Below are positions 1-8,309 of a stretch of 64,000 bases of DNA, one piece after another. The position numbers were made by a program, and so were the translations under genes. The notes under the pieces are model-generated. The model searched no databases and was not told the DNA's origin. It worked only from the letters and a program-made list of their open reading frames with translations. Each line of letters begins with the position of its first letter. The stretch's first letter is position 1. The stretch is from assembly GCA_025057015.1 (NCBI GenBank), contig JANWYG010000017.1, positions 124,001 to 188,000 of the forward strand, written 5' to 3'. This DNA comes from Blastocatellia bacterium. GTDB lineage: Bacteria; Acidobacteriota; Blastocatellia; Chloracidobacteriales; JADJPF01.

Positions 1-1
1 C

Positions 2-1456
2 ATCGAACGCTTCAGGCGAGAAGCATACGCTGCCATGCGCGTAAGGCATCCAAACGCAGTAGCAGTGCTTGACTTCGGTATCACAGAAGACCGACAGGTC
101 TATGTAGTAATGGAGCTGTTAGTAGGACAGCTATTGGCTGATAGGTTGAAGCAACGCGGTAGCCTACCTTTAGCAGAAGTAGGGCAAATAGTTCAGCAAA
201 TAGCTGCAGCATTGTCTGTAGCACATGCCCGAGGGATAGTACACAGAGATTTAAAGCCAGAAAACATATTCCTACAGGTGGAAGATGGACGCGAAACGGT
301 CAAAGTATTGGATTTTGGAATAGCACGCGTTCAAGAGCTGAGCATTAGCGAAGGTGGTGACTTAACGATGAGCGGCACTATCATCGGTACACCACACTAC
401 ATATCACCTGAACAAGCCTCGGGACAAGCCGTAGACCCTCGTTCAGACATATACTCGCTAGGTGTATTGACATACCAGATGCTGACAGGGCAAGTTCCTT
501 TCGACGGTCCGTCGACAATGATAGTGCTACTCAAGCAGCTAAACGAGCGCCCTGTTCCACCAATCGAACACAACCCAGATATCCCCGAGCGATTAAACAA
601 TCTCATACTTGCAGCCCTTGAAAAGGATCCTAGGGCACGACCGCAAACAGTAGAAAGCTTTGCGAAACAGTTCTTGGCTATAGCAGAAGAACAAGGTTTC
701 TCGGAAACGCTTTCGCGCACGCTTGAACCTTCTCACGTAGATTGGTTTATGAAACCGCTAGAAGAAACAATAGGAATAGTACCTTCAAGATCGCAGTCTC
801 CTCCAAAAGAGAGCAAAGGTGGCTCTGTATGTGCTAGACTGAGTTGGTTTGATCTAGCTGCTGTAGTCTATACGCTTGGTTCCCTCGAAGAGACAGGGTT
901 GCTTACTCTACACAACTGCGACTTGATAAGAGGTTTTGAAGACGAAGTAGATAAAGTAAGGCCGTTCGCCTGGGTATACCTAGAACGCGGGAAACTGACA
1001 AAGATAAAGCTAGGAGTAAGGAGCGGAGCAGAGGCATTCTACCAGTTGTTCCAAATGCCAATAGACGGAGTATTCAAGTTCAGGCACTGTAGCGAGCCAG
1101 CAGAGCTGCAAAGCATGCAAAAACTAGACCTGGACATCGTAGAACTCACACTTGAAGCTATGAACCTACGAACTCTGCTAGAACGATATACAGGCATGTT
1201 TCCCGATCTGCTTGTGACTTTTCAACGACAAGCCAAGGAAGTGCCTAAAGATCTGATAGGCAGCGAAGAGATTAAGTCGCTAGCTTCTTTTTTATGGGAC
1301 CTGCTAGGCGAAGGAGTAACATTGAGTGAGCTACTTGCACGTTCACCACAGTGCAATGCTAAAACCTATCAAGCCCTGGCAGCGCTGCTCGCTACAGGAA
1401 AGCTCGTACTATTGCGATTTACACCTTCAATAGACTCTTCTGATGAATGGGGCTAA
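2..1456 (+). CDS. Serine/threonine protein kinase with C-terminal DUF4388 (PATAN) domain, 5' end outside window
   Basis: The reading frame is already open at base 2 and the codons before the first ATG (35) spell a typical kinase stretch (ERFRREA...HPNAV), so the gene starts upstream of the window. The missing part holds the glycine loop and the ATP-binding lysine. Visible kinase motifs are HRDLKPEN (242-265), DFG (311-319) and SPEQ, so the catalytic loop is intact. A linker follows, then a DUF4388/PATAN-like region encoded at about 830-1100. DUF4388 domains are known from acidobacterial and myxobacterial signalling proteins; their ligand is not established. No membrane segment is visible in the fragment, so a cytoplasmic kinase is inferred. 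The stop codon lies one base before the proposed start of the FKBP gene, which suggests co-transcription. Confidence 0.93.
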   Translation: MERFRREAYAAMRVRHPNAVAVLDFGITEDRQVYVVMELLVGQLLADRLKQRGSLPLAEVGQIVQQIAAALSVAHARGIVHRDLKPENIFLQVEDGRETVKVLDFGIARVQELSISEGGDLTMSGTIIGTPHYISPEQASGQAVDPRSDIYSLGVLTYQMLTGQVPFDGPSTMIVLLKQLNERPVPPIEHNPDIPERLNNLILAALEKDPRARPQTVESFAKQFLAIAEEQGFSETLSRTLEPSHVDWFMKPLEETIGIVPSRSQSPPKESKGGSVCARLSWFDLAAVVYTLGSLEETGLLTLHNCDLIRGFEDEVDKVRPFAWVYLERGKLTKIKLGVRSGAEAFYQLFQMPIDGVFKFRHCSEPAELQSMQKLDLDIVELTLEAMNLRTLLERYTGMFPDLLVTFQRQAKEVPKDLIGSEEIKSLASFLWDLLGEGVTLSELLARSPQCNAKTYQALAALLATGKLVLLRFTPSIDSSDEWG

Positions 1457-1457
1457 A

Positions 1458-1862
1458 ATGAAAAAGTTAATGATTCTTTTGTTACTTATGACAATAGGAT
1501 GTAGCGATCCATTAACAGACGAAACCGGCGCCATACGCACACCCTCAGGCCTGAAGTATATAGAGCTTAGACTAGGCAGCGGCGAAACACCAAAAGCCGG
1601 TCAAACCGTATTTGTACATTACACTGGCTGGTTGACAGACGGTAGGCAGTTTGACAGTTCTATAGGACGGCAGCCCCTTGCTTTCAAGGTAGGTGTTGGC
1701 CAAGTCGTGCCAGGGTTTGAAGAAGGAGTAGCCTCGATGAAGGTAGGTGGTAAGCGTAAGCTGATAATACCGCCAAATCTAGGATACGGAGAACGTGGAG
1801 CAGGTATTATTCCTCCAAACTCTACCCTGATATTTGAAGTAGAGCTTCTAGGCGTCAAGTAA
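1458..1862 (+). CDS. FKBP-type peptidyl-prolyl cis-trans isomerase, probable lipoprotein
   Basis: The product is a proline isomerase that should act on folding proteins outside the cytoplasm. The N-terminus ([16 protein letters not shown]) is a hydrophobic signal ending in a lipobox-like TIGC, so membrane anchoring through the cysteine is likely. The rest is one FKBP domain with the family pattern: [38 protein letters not shown] and [13 protein letters not shown]. An earlier in-frame ATG at 1443 would overlap the kinase gene and place five polar residues ahead of the signal; 1458 gives a normal signal peptide and directly follows the kinase stop. About 134 residues is normal for a single-domain exported FKBP. 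Confidence 0.9.
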   Translation: MKKLMILLLLMTIGCSDPLTDETGAIRTPSGLKYIELRLGSGETPKAGQTVFVHYTGWLTDGRQFDSSIGRQPLAFKVGVGQVVPGFEEGVASMKVGGKRKLIIPPNLGYGERGAGIIPPNSTLIFEVELLGVK

Positions 1863-1929
1863 GTTTTGAAACCTTTTCTTAGCTCCAGCGTTAAGACCCT
1901 GCAAACGAGCAAATTCGGAGGTAACAACT

Positions 1930-2754
1930 ATGAACAAACTGCTCCTACTAGTACTTACATCTGCTCTTACCCTGGCTGGCGCCATTCCTAAAGCACTTGC
2001 ACAAACCGACTATGATCTTAGTGATGAAAGCGGCTGGATTTACTTTTTTACAAATAGAAAACAGCTGGGCGTGATGGTAGATGTGTCAGACTTAGGTCTA
2101 AAAGTAGCTAGCGTACTACCTAACAGTCCTGCACAAAGAGCCGGAATACAAGTAGGCGACGTGATAACTGCTATCAATGGTAAACAAGTAAAAGATATCA
2201 GCTCTATACGTGAGCGAGTGAATGAAATCGACTACGATCTACCATTTACTGTGACAGTACTGCGAAACAACAACCAGCTTGAGCTGTCAGCAACATTGCA
2301 AAAACCAAAGAACACTGCCTGGTACGGTACTCTACTAACCGGTAAAGGGCGTTTGGGCATATCCCTACAAGACCTGACCGACCAATTGAGAGAGTACTTC
2401 GGGGTAGAGAAGGAAACAGGAGTTTTGATAGCCTCGGTAGCAGAAGACAGCGCTGCTGCAAAGGCAGGGCTTAGGGCAGGAGATGTGATAGTTTCTATCA
2501 ACAACGTCAAGGTATCTGATGTAGAAGACGTACTCCGAGAAGTAGGTAAGATAGACTCTAGTATCTGCAAGCTACAAGTTGTAAGGAAAGGGGAAAAACG
2601 CGAGTTTGAAGTTATGCTACGTCCACTGCCGACGGAAAGCCCTAGACCAAATGATTGCCTCGAACTTTACTTTCCGGAGATTGAGCTTCCAAAGATAACC
2701 ATTCCCAAGGTTAGGATTAGAAGGAACATAGTTAACCTCAGGCGCGTAGTCTAA
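1930..2754 (+). CDS. Exported protein with two PDZ domains and no protease domain
   Basis: The start follows an excellent ribosome-binding site (GGAGG at about 1918-1922). A signal peptide of about 25 residues ends in ALAQ. Two PDZ domains follow, at roughly residues 45-125 and 137-225. Each carries the GLKV/GVLI carboxylate-loop region and the motif VLPNSPAQRAGIQVGDVI or VAEDSAAAKAGLRAGDVI. HtrA and DegP proteases have such tandem PDZ domains, but no trypsin-like domain is present here, so this is a binding protein rather than a protease. It probably recognises C-terminal peptides in the periplasm. Its place behind an exported proline isomerase suggests a role in envelope protein quality control, which is inference. 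Confidence 0.85.
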   Translation: MNKLLLLVLTSALTLAGAIPKALAQTDYDLSDESGWIYFFTNRKQLGVMVDVSDLGLKVASVLPNSPAQRAGIQVGDVITAINGKQVKDISSIRERVNEIDYDLPFTVTVLRNNNQLELSATLQKPKNTAWYGTLLTGKGRLGISLQDLTDQLREYFGVEKETGVLIASVAEDSAAAKAGLRAGDVIVSINNVKVSDVEDVLREVGKIDSSICKLQVVRKGEKREFEVMLRPLPTESPRPNDCLELYFPEIELPKITIPKVRIRRNIVNLRRVV

Positions 2755-2763
2755 TATTCGCGG

Positions 2764-2796
2764 CTCCTCATAATAGGAGTGGCCTGGCAGCAGGCC
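2764..2796. terminator. Two small hairpins between convergent genes
   Basis: The 89-base gap between the PDZ gene and the DUF4388-DnaJ gene holds CTCCT/AGGAG arms around a 6-base loop (2764-2779), and GGCCTG/CAGGCC arms around a 4-base loop (2781-2796). GGCCTG-type sequence recurs just downstream (about 2802-2814). There is no T-tract on either side, so intrinsic termination is possible but not shown. Confidence 0.35.
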
Positions 2797-2843
2797 ATCG
2801 CCCTGGCAGGCCATCCCGACACCCTCAATAAGAGGAACTCGTT

Positions 2844-4688
2844 TTAGGAAGCTACACTAAGATAGACGATAGCCATAACAAGCAGCAGCACAACTGCGAC
2901 AAGTGCATACTGAGTTGTAGGTGGCAAAGCAGAAAGTTTTGCCTTAATACCAGCAAGGCCACTTGCAGCAGCAGCTTCTTCCGAACTTGCAGCCTCTGCG
3001 CTCAGGTTCTTTAGTTCCCGCGCTGCAACCCTGTTTATTGGATCTATATTCAGCACTTCCTTAAACTTAGCCGTTGCCCTAGCCTTCATGTTTAGCTGTT
3101 TGTACATCTGTCCCAACATCAAGTGATACTGAGCATTCGTAGGCTCTGCCTTGACAAGTTCGTTCAGATGCTCTTCAGCTTCCCTAAACCACTTAGGATT
3201 GCGCATTAAGGCCTGCACAAGCACAAGCTTATATTGTTTGCTTTCAGGATTGATATTTACCGCCTCGCGCAACAGGTAAACAGCACGTACCAAATCCCCT
3301 CGATCCAGAGCCTGCTTACCCTGCTGAAAGTTTGCTTCGGCCACATCTGAAGTCTTTGCTGTCCTCGTAGCAGTGTTTTCCACACGCTGAGCTGTAAAAG
3401 CTGCTGCTTTAGCTCCAGCAGTAGATGGTGCTGCTGTAGCTGATGAGGGAGGCGAAGGCGAAGCAGTTGCTCCCGCAGGTGCAGTCGCCGCTGCAGTGGG
3501 CGTGGGAGCTTGCGACACAGACTCGGGCTTGCCACGCAATTGCTCGTCATACTTTTTGCGAGCTTCAGGATCTTTCAACTTCTCATACGCCTCTGTTATC
3601 TTTGCAAAAACCTTTTCCAAGTCCTGCTTTAGCCCAGGCACGTTGCTTGAGTGAGCTTTGTCCGGATGATATTTCTTTGCGTACTGATAATAGGCCTTCT
3701 TAATCTCCGCTTCGGAAGCTTTCCTAGTCACTCCCAGCACTTCATAGAGATCTGCTGAGGCAAAAAACGCTAGCATCCTTTTGACTTCCTGATGAAACTT
3801 TTCCGGACTCTCATCCTTTGGTTGCTGAGCAGCAGCAGGTTGTGGCTTCGCAGGTTGCTGCTGACGCTGTAGCTCCTGCTGAACTTGCTGTTGAGAAGTC
3901 GATCCTGTAGTACGTTGCTGCTGACGCTGCAACTCCTGCCGAATCTGCTGTTGAGAAAGTGATCCTGTAGTAAGCCTTGGCTGTGGTGGAGGTGGTTCAA
4001 TAAGCAGCAAACCAGCGCTACACAAGAGATAAATCCTGGCAAGCGCTTCTGGCTCCGGCAAGCCAGTCATAGTAATAGCATCGCGTATCGACGCAGGACT
4101 AGACAGCCCTGAAAGTATAAATCCCTCTATTGGCTCGAGGGGTGCGTTAGCAATCACCTGCTCCATTCCAGGTACAGCTCTGAGGTACATACTTCTGTCT
4201 TTTAGTAAGGACTCTGCTTTTGCAGCAGTAACGTAAGAGCGCAGCCCGGCAATTATAAGAGCGGGGGTTTGCTGCTGTAACTTTATATTTGCTGATACCC
4301 GAGCAGGTTGCTTCTGCTCTAATGAGTACTCACCTTCCTCCCAGCTAAAAATAGAAAGTATTATCTGGATTACAGTCCGCTTGATAGCTTCGTTGAGGTA
4401 CTCTGCGGGAACTAGTTTTTTCGAAACCAGTTCTTGAGCCAATTGAGTTGGAGTACTAGCTGAGCCAAACTGAGCAAGCTGTTCCTGCGAAATGCGACCT
4501 TCCTTGAGAAGCAGCGTCCCAAGCTGATCCTCTGGTGCGTTGCTAAGTGCAAATATTGGGCTACCGGACTCAAGGTACAGGATCTTCTGGGTTTTTCCCC
4601 GCGTTAAGGTAAGCACTCCGTTCAATTTCGAGCGATACAGCTCGCTCAATAGCACTTCAAAAGATTTGTCTTTTAGCTGCCCTTTCAT
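2844..4688 (-). CDS. DUF4388-DnaJ-TPR protein with C-terminal membrane anchor
   Basis: This 614-residue protein is read in domain order as follows. A DUF4388/PATAN domain lies at about 1-110, then a glutamine-rich linker with two 20-residue repeats (about 239-278). A J domain at about 313-385 keeps the HPD tripeptide (KKYHPDK), so it should be able to stimulate a DnaK ATPase. An Ala/Pro/Ser/Thr-rich linker leads to TPR-like repeats at about 445-560, and a hydrophobic helix occupies the last 25 residues. The terminal helix predicts tail anchoring in the inner membrane with the rest in the cytoplasm. A co-chaperone scaffold is inferred; the function is not established. Two more proteins of related design lie at 47.7-50.9 kb. 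The start has only a weak AGAGAA ribosome-binding site. Confidence 0.85.
   Translation of the reverse strand: MKGQLKDKSFEVLLSELYRSKLNGVLTLTRGKTQKILYLESGSPIFALSNAPEDQLGTLLLKEGRISQEQLAQFGSASTPTQLAQELVSKKLVPAEYLNEAIKRTVIQIILSIFSWEEGEYSLEQKQPARVSANIKLQQQTPALIIAGLRSYVTAAKAESLLKDRSMYLRAVPGMEQVIANAPLEPIEGFILSGLSSPASIRDAITMTGLPEPEALARIYLLCSAGLLLIEPPPPQPRLTTGSLSQQQIRQELQRQQQRTTGSTSQQQVQQELQRQQQPAKPQPAAAQQPKDESPEKFHQEVKRMLAFFASADLYEVLGVTRKASEAEIKKAYYQYAKKYHPDKAHSSNVPGLKQDLEKVFAKITEAYEKLKDPEARKKYDEQLRGKPESVSQAPTPTAAATAPAGATASPSPPSSATAAPSTAGAKAAAFTAQRVENTATRTAKTSDVAEANFQQGKQALDRGDLVRAVYLLREAVNINPESKQYKLVLVQALMRNPKWFREAEEHLNELVKAEPTNAQYHLMLGQMYKQLNMKARATAKFKEVLNIDPINRVAARELKNLSAEAASSEEAAAASGLAGIKAKLSALPPTTQYALVAVVLLLVMAIVYLSVAS
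3854..3973 (-). repeat. Tandem 60-bp duplication in Q-rich linker
   Basis: Two adjacent 60-base units (3854-3913 and 3914-3973) are about 85% identical by eye. They encode two versions of a 20-residue Q-rich segment (TGSxSQQQ...QELQRQQQ). The unit length is a multiple of three, so the frame is kept. It lies between the DUF4388 and J domains. Confidence 0.85.
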
Positions 4689-4836
4689 AGAAATTCTCTA
4701 AGCTTTAGTAAATAATACTGTACAAAGTAGATTCTACTCCTGTCAATCTGAAAAGGGCTAGCCGAGAAAACTTGCTCTCAATTCATTTCAGCAAAACAGA
4801 GAGACTAGATGTGACCTTAGAGCTACCGACCGTAAA

Positions 4837-5436
4837 TCACCAGTTACGGCAGACAATACGACATCCAGCAAGGCTGTACAACTCCTGCAAGCAGCAATCC
4901 TTATAAAGAGGCAGGACAGCAAAGTCTTCTTCGGTGAGCCAGCGCGAAAGCATACCCTCAATGATTAGCTGCGAGAGCACAACGGTACGCTCGATGTCTT
5001 GAGGCGGCAACTCACCGGACCTAACCGCAGTCACAATCACGGATCGAGCAATCTGGCCAAGCCGATCGTGAAAACGCCTTTTAGTACGCCTAAAGGCCTG
5101 GTTATGCGAGGCACTTGCAGCGAAGTACAGGTATGTACCGTAAAGAGCCCGGCTTTTCTGAGCAGAGGAGAAAAAATAGTTTACAACCTTAGTAATGAAT
5201 GAGGAAGCGGATTCAACTTGCTTAGCCAGCTCATCAAGCTCTGACAGTATGCGATCAGTAAGCCAAACAAACAGTTCGTCGAGCAACTGTTCCTTGCTGT
5301 TAAAGTAGTACACTGTAATTCCCTTGGAGACTCCTGCTCGAGCAGCCAAGGCATCCAAGGTAAGTGCCGCTAGCCCCCGAGCCGCTATTTCCTCATAAGC
5401 GGCCTCAAGCAACAGCTCCTTTTTGGCAGTAGACAT
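4837..5436 (-). CDS. TetR/AcrR family transcriptional regulator
   Basis: The first 50 residues form a TetR helix-turn-helix, with the family pattern ARGLAALTLDALAARAGVSKGITVYYFNSKEQLL. The remaining 150 residues form the variable ligand-binding and dimerisation part, which ends in a cysteine-containing tail. TetR proteins are dimeric repressors that leave their operator on binding a small molecule; the ligand cannot be told from sequence. A perfect TGACTA-N2-TAGTCA palindrome lies 15 bases upstream of the start codon, between GGAG and the rest of the promoter region, so autoregulation is likely. The divergent neighbour is ldhA, 314 bases away, which could share this control. Confidence 0.92.
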   Translation of the reverse strand: MSTAKKELLLEAAYEEIAARGLAALTLDALAARAGVSKGITVYYFNSKEQLLDELFVWLTDRILSELDELAKQVESASSFITKVVNYFFSSAQKSRALYGTYLYFAASASHNQAFRRTKRRFHDRLGQIARSVIVTAVRSGELPPQDIERTVVLSQLIIEGMLSRWLTEEDFAVLPLYKDCCLQELYSLAGCRIVCRNW

Positions 5437-5450
5437 AAGTTAAAAGCTCC

Positions 5451-5494
5451 TTGACTACATAGTCAGATACTATATATTTTAACCGTATAGTCAA
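5451..5494 (-). promoter_or_regulatory. Candidate TetR operator
   Basis: TGACTA (5452-5457) and TAGTCA (5460-5465) form a perfect inverted repeat with a 2-base centre, a usual size for a TetR-family dimer. A second TAGTCAA at 5488-5494 is the exact reverse complement of TTGACTA at 5451-5457, so two sites or one long looped site are possible. It lies immediately upstream of the regulator's own start. Confidence 0.6.
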
Positions 5495-5728
5495 TAACAA
5501 TCTTAGCACATCTCTTCTACATTGAAAATTTTGCGTGATCATATGACAGGCACTTTTATACTTTAGAATTTTACTAATCGGACAAAAGTAAAATACATAG
5601 TCAAATAGCACCAAAAATCTTGAAGTTATCTCCAAAGATTGTTAATCTGAAAAACAGTTTAACTCGGGAGCTAACGCGGATTTCTAGCAGTATGCACGGA
5701 AGGCACTTCAACTGAAAAGTTTCTAGAC

Positions 5729-5750
5729 AAGGAGGAAATAAGGAGGAAAT
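5729..5750 (+). promoter_or_regulatory. Duplicated Shine-Dalgarno sequence before ldhA
   Basis: The 11-base unit AAGGAGGAAAT occurs twice without a gap (5729-5739, 5740-5750), directly before the ATG at 5751. The near copy is only 4 bases from the start codon and the far copy is 15 bases away, so neither has the usual 5-9 base spacing. Confidence 0.75.
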
Positions 5751-6740
5751 ATGGACGTTTTAGTGTACGATGCCCACTCTTACGACCAAGCTTTTCTAGA
5801 CGCCGCAAATAAAGGCCGCCACCGACTGAAGTATACCCCTGTCCAGTTGGATGTCCAGACAGCAGCCCTAGCAAGAGACTACCCAGCAATATGCTGCTTC
5901 GTCAATGACAAAGCAAACGCGCAAGTAATAGAACAGCTAGCTGCAGGTAGCACCCGCCTGATAACACAGAGATCTACAGGTTATAACAACATAGACCTGG
6001 CTGCAGCGAAACGCTTTGGAATAACAGTAATGCGGGTAGGATACTATTCTCCCTACTCAGTAGCAGAGTTCGCTGTAGGACTACTACAGACACTTAACCG
6101 CCGAATACACCGTGCGTACAACCGCACGCGAGAGTTCAATTTCCGCTTAGCAGGGCTACTGGGACGAGATATTCACGGCAGTACGGTAGGCATAATAGGC
6201 ACAGGAAAGATAGGTACAGCTTTTGCCCACATTATGCATGGCTTCGGATGCACTCTACTAGGATATGACTTGGTACAGAACGACAAATGCCTGTCACTCG
6301 GGCTACGGTACACAAGCCTAGAAGAGCTGCTGAAGCTTTCAGACATAGTAAGCTTACACGTACCCTTATTACCAACGACCTACCACATGATCAATCGCCA
6401 AACTTTGGCATTAATGAAACGGGAAGCCATACTAATCAACACCAGCCGAGGTGGCTTAGTAGATACAGAAGCACTGATAGAAGTCCTGCTAGCCGGGAGG
6501 CTTGCCGGCGTAGGGCTTGACGTATATGAAGAAGAAGAGGGTGTATTTTTCCATGACTGCTCAGATATAGTTATCACTGATGAAGTGCTGGCTCGCTTGA
6601 TGACGTTCCCAAACGTACTAGTCACAGGTCATCAAGCGTTTTTTACCCGCGAAGCACTTACGACAATAGCCGAAACCACAATTCGCAATCTAACCGACTT
6701 CGAAGAAGGACGCAAAAATGAAAACTTGCTAACAATATAA
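5751..6740 (+). CDS. ldhA: Fermentative D-lactate dehydrogenase
   Basis: The product reduces pyruvate to D-lactate with NADH in the cytoplasm. It belongs to the D-2-hydroxyacid dehydrogenase family and matches the E. coli LdhA type in length (329 residues) and in segments such as FVND, GYNNIDLAAAK, LNRRIHRAYNRTR and GHQAFFTREALT. The NAD-binding loop is GTGKIG. The signature NTSRGGLVDT and the catalytic histidine in GHQAF are present. This points to fermentative capacity or redox balancing under low oxygen. Regulation by the divergent TetR protein is possible but is inferred from position only. Confidence 0.92.
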   Translation: MDVLVYDAHSYDQAFLDAANKGRHRLKYTPVQLDVQTAALARDYPAICCFVNDKANAQVIEQLAAGSTRLITQRSTGYNNIDLAAAKRFGITVMRVGYYSPYSVAEFAVGLLQTLNRRIHRAYNRTREFNFRLAGLLGRDIHGSTVGIIGTGKIGTAFAHIMHGFGCTLLGYDLVQNDKCLSLGLRYTSLEELLKLSDIVSLHVPLLPTTYHMINRQTLALMKREAILINTSRGGLVDTEALIEVLLAGRLAGVGLDVYEEEEGVFFHDCSDIVITDEVLARLMTFPNVLVTGHQAFFTREALTTIAETTIRNLTDFEEGRKNENLLTI

Positions 6741-6890
6741 AAAACTTAAATTCCTTTAGATAACAGCCGGCTGTTGAGAAAATGCTTGAATATTTCTAAC
6801 AGAAATCTCAAGTAAAGTCTAACTTTAACTTTTCTGCTTTAGTACAACGAAAACCTAGATTTGTCAGATGACAAAAAAACACACCACATC

Positions 6891-6921
6891 AACAGTCAAA
6901 GCAGTGACCGCTTTGACTGTT
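6891..6921 (-). terminator. Strong hairpin between ldhA and ssb
   Basis: AACAGTCAAAGC (6891-6902) pairs perfectly over 12 bases with 6910-6921 around a 7-base loop. On the minus strand the hairpin follows the ssb stop codon, and a run of seven T lies about ten bases further on. On the plus strand it lies 150 bases after ldhA. It may serve both convergent genes. Confidence 0.65.
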
Positions 6922-6938
6922 TGGTAAAGACCCACCGC

Positions 6939-7358
6939 TTAGAACGGAATATCGTCATCAGTGATAGGCTCGTCTGCTGGGTGAGGAGTCTTGGAAGTTT
7001 CCTCAACCTTGGGAACTTCGTCGGCTTTTGGTGCTCCGCCGAGCATATGGAGCTCAGTTCCAGTAACTTCGAGGGTTACTCTAACTCGGCCTTCTCTATC
7101 AGTCCACTCCCTAGCGCGCAGCCTACCTTCGATATAAACTTGCCGACCTTTCGCTAGGTACTGGCTGGCAATTTCCGCCTGACGATCCCAAAAGGTAACC
7201 CTGAACCAGGTAGTCTCCTCTTTGGTTTCTCCATTCTGATCGCGACGTCGATCGGTCGTAGCAACGGAGAAATCACATACTGGCTTGCCTTGAGGCGTGT
7301 AGCGCAACTCTGGATCTCGCCCAAGATGCCCCACTATGATTATCTTATTAAAAGACAT
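6939..7358 (-). CDS. ssb: Single-stranded DNA-binding protein
   Basis: SSB coats single-stranded DNA during replication, repair and recombination. The OB-fold occupies about residues 1-108 (NKIIIVGHLGRDPELRYTPQGKPV, WFRVTFWDRQAEIASQYLAKG). A short acidic linker leads to the C-terminal tip DDDIPF, which recruits partner proteins. The length of 139 residues is typical of a homotetrameric bacterial SSB. No rpsF or rpsR neighbours are present, so this may be a second copy rather than the ribosomal-operon gene. Confidence 0.96.
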   Translation of the reverse strand: MSFNKIIIVGHLGRDPELRYTPQGKPVCDFSVATTDRRRDQNGETKEETTWFRVTFWDRQAEIASQYLAKGRQVYIEGRLRAREWTDREGRVRVTLEVTGTELHMLGGAPKADEVPKVEETSKTPHPADEPITDDDIPF

Positions 7359-7428
7359 ATTTACCTCTCTCGTTCTCGTGTTGATGTGAGTGAATCAGGT
7401 CTCTACTTAAAATAAAAACGCAAAAACT

Positions 7429-8262
7429 TCATCTTCCTCTTCTTCGCTCAGGTACTACAGGAAGTTGCCGTAGCAGCTCGGATGCTTGCAACGCTTCAGC
7501 AGTACCAGGATGATTCTCGACAAGGAACTTAAGCTCCGAGGAAGCCTCTTTATAACGTTCGAGCTTAATAAGCGAGTCCGCTTTCTTAAGCCTAGCAGCA
7601 ATTATGCGGCTACTGCTAGGATAGCCAGCTATAAGCCTGTCGAACTCAATGACGGCGTTCTTGTAATCCAGCTGTTTGTATAGCGAATCTCCTATAAGGT
7701 ATTGGGCATTTGCAGCTCCTTCGGTGTTCGGAAAGCAATTAATGTAGTTGCGCAACTGAGCCACCGCCAGCGCATAATTCCCTCTGATATAGTCGCCATA
7801 AGCAGTTTCATACAGCTTATCACCTTCTTCGCAGTTCGTACTAAGTTGAGTAGGAGAAAAGATGCGTCGTAGTCCCTCAAGCTGCTCTTGCACCTTTTCT
7901 ATTCTTTGATCGGTAGCGTTAAGGCGCTCGCTCAGCCTTGTCACTTGCTGTGTCAAAGTATCGGCGTTACTCACCATTTCTCCTACACCGCGATCTACTA
8001 TTTCACGAATTTGCGCGACATCCCGACGCATGGAGTTCACGTTATCGAGAGCTTGATTGAGTAGAGCTTTCACTTCACCCGTATTCTTACTATCAAGCTC
8101 CTGCAGATCCTTGACCTGTCTTTGCAAGATCAGCAACTCTTGCTGCATCTTTATAATTTCATCCTTATCTTTCGCTTGTAGAGGTCGATCAAGGACGAAG
8201 GCAACTATTGTGAGCACACAAGCCAATGCCACTACAATACTACGCATAAAATCAAACCTCAT
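7429..8262 (-). CDS. cpoB: Cell-division coordinator CpoB / YbgF (Tol-Pal system)
   Basis: This is the last gene of the tol-pal operon. An N-terminal signal peptide is followed by a coiled coil (about residues 30-135, with many heptad-like stretches) that should drive trimerisation. A TPR region follows at about 145-270 (YETAYGDYIRGNYALAVAQLRNYI and two related repeats). CpoB links the Tol machinery to peptidoglycan synthesis at the division site in the periplasm. The start at 8262 is the longest ATG; an ATG at 8247 has a better-spaced GAGG and a cleaner signal peptide, and may be the true start. The protein ends in an Arg-rich tail. Confidence 0.88.
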   Translation of the reverse strand: MRFDFMRSIVVALACVLTIVAFVLDRPLQAKDKDEIIKMQQELLILQRQVKDLQELDSKNTGEVKALLNQALDNVNSMRRDVAQIREIVDRGVGEMVSNADTLTQQVTRLSERLNATDQRIEKVQEQLEGLRRIFSPTQLSTNCEEGDKLYETAYGDYIRGNYALAVAQLRNYINCFPNTEGAANAQYLIGDSLYKQLDYKNAVIEFDRLIAGYPSSSRIIAARLKKADSLIKLERYKEASSELKFLVENHPGTAEALQASELLRQLPVVPERRRGR

Positions 8263-8309
8263 AAAAACTGGTTTCCCCGCGAGAGGTAAGGACGCTGAGC
8301 CCTCACCCC

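Larger units (their letters stand above)
5437..5750. other. Divergent intergenic region tetR / ldhA
   Basis: This 314-base AT-rich gap has no convincing gene. It holds the TetR operator candidate next to tetR, a further half site CATAGTCAA at 5596-5604, and a weak promoter-like pair for ldhA (TTGAAG 5620-5625, 17-base spacer, TAATCT 5643-5648). The -10 box overlaps a short AGATT-GTT-AATCT inverted repeat. A duplicated ribosome-binding sequence ends the region. Confidence 0.5.

Noticed and set aside
2757-2843. Classical intrinsic terminator
   Set aside because: Hairpins are short and no T-run follows, so I list them only as weak candidates.
3854-3973. Repeat array that could be a CRISPR
   Set aside because: There are only two adjacent units, no spacers, and the repeat is in frame within a coding sequence.
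6861-7157. Plus-strand reading frame over ssb
   Set aside because: It runs antisense through a clear SSB gene, has no ribosome-binding site and no recognisable product.
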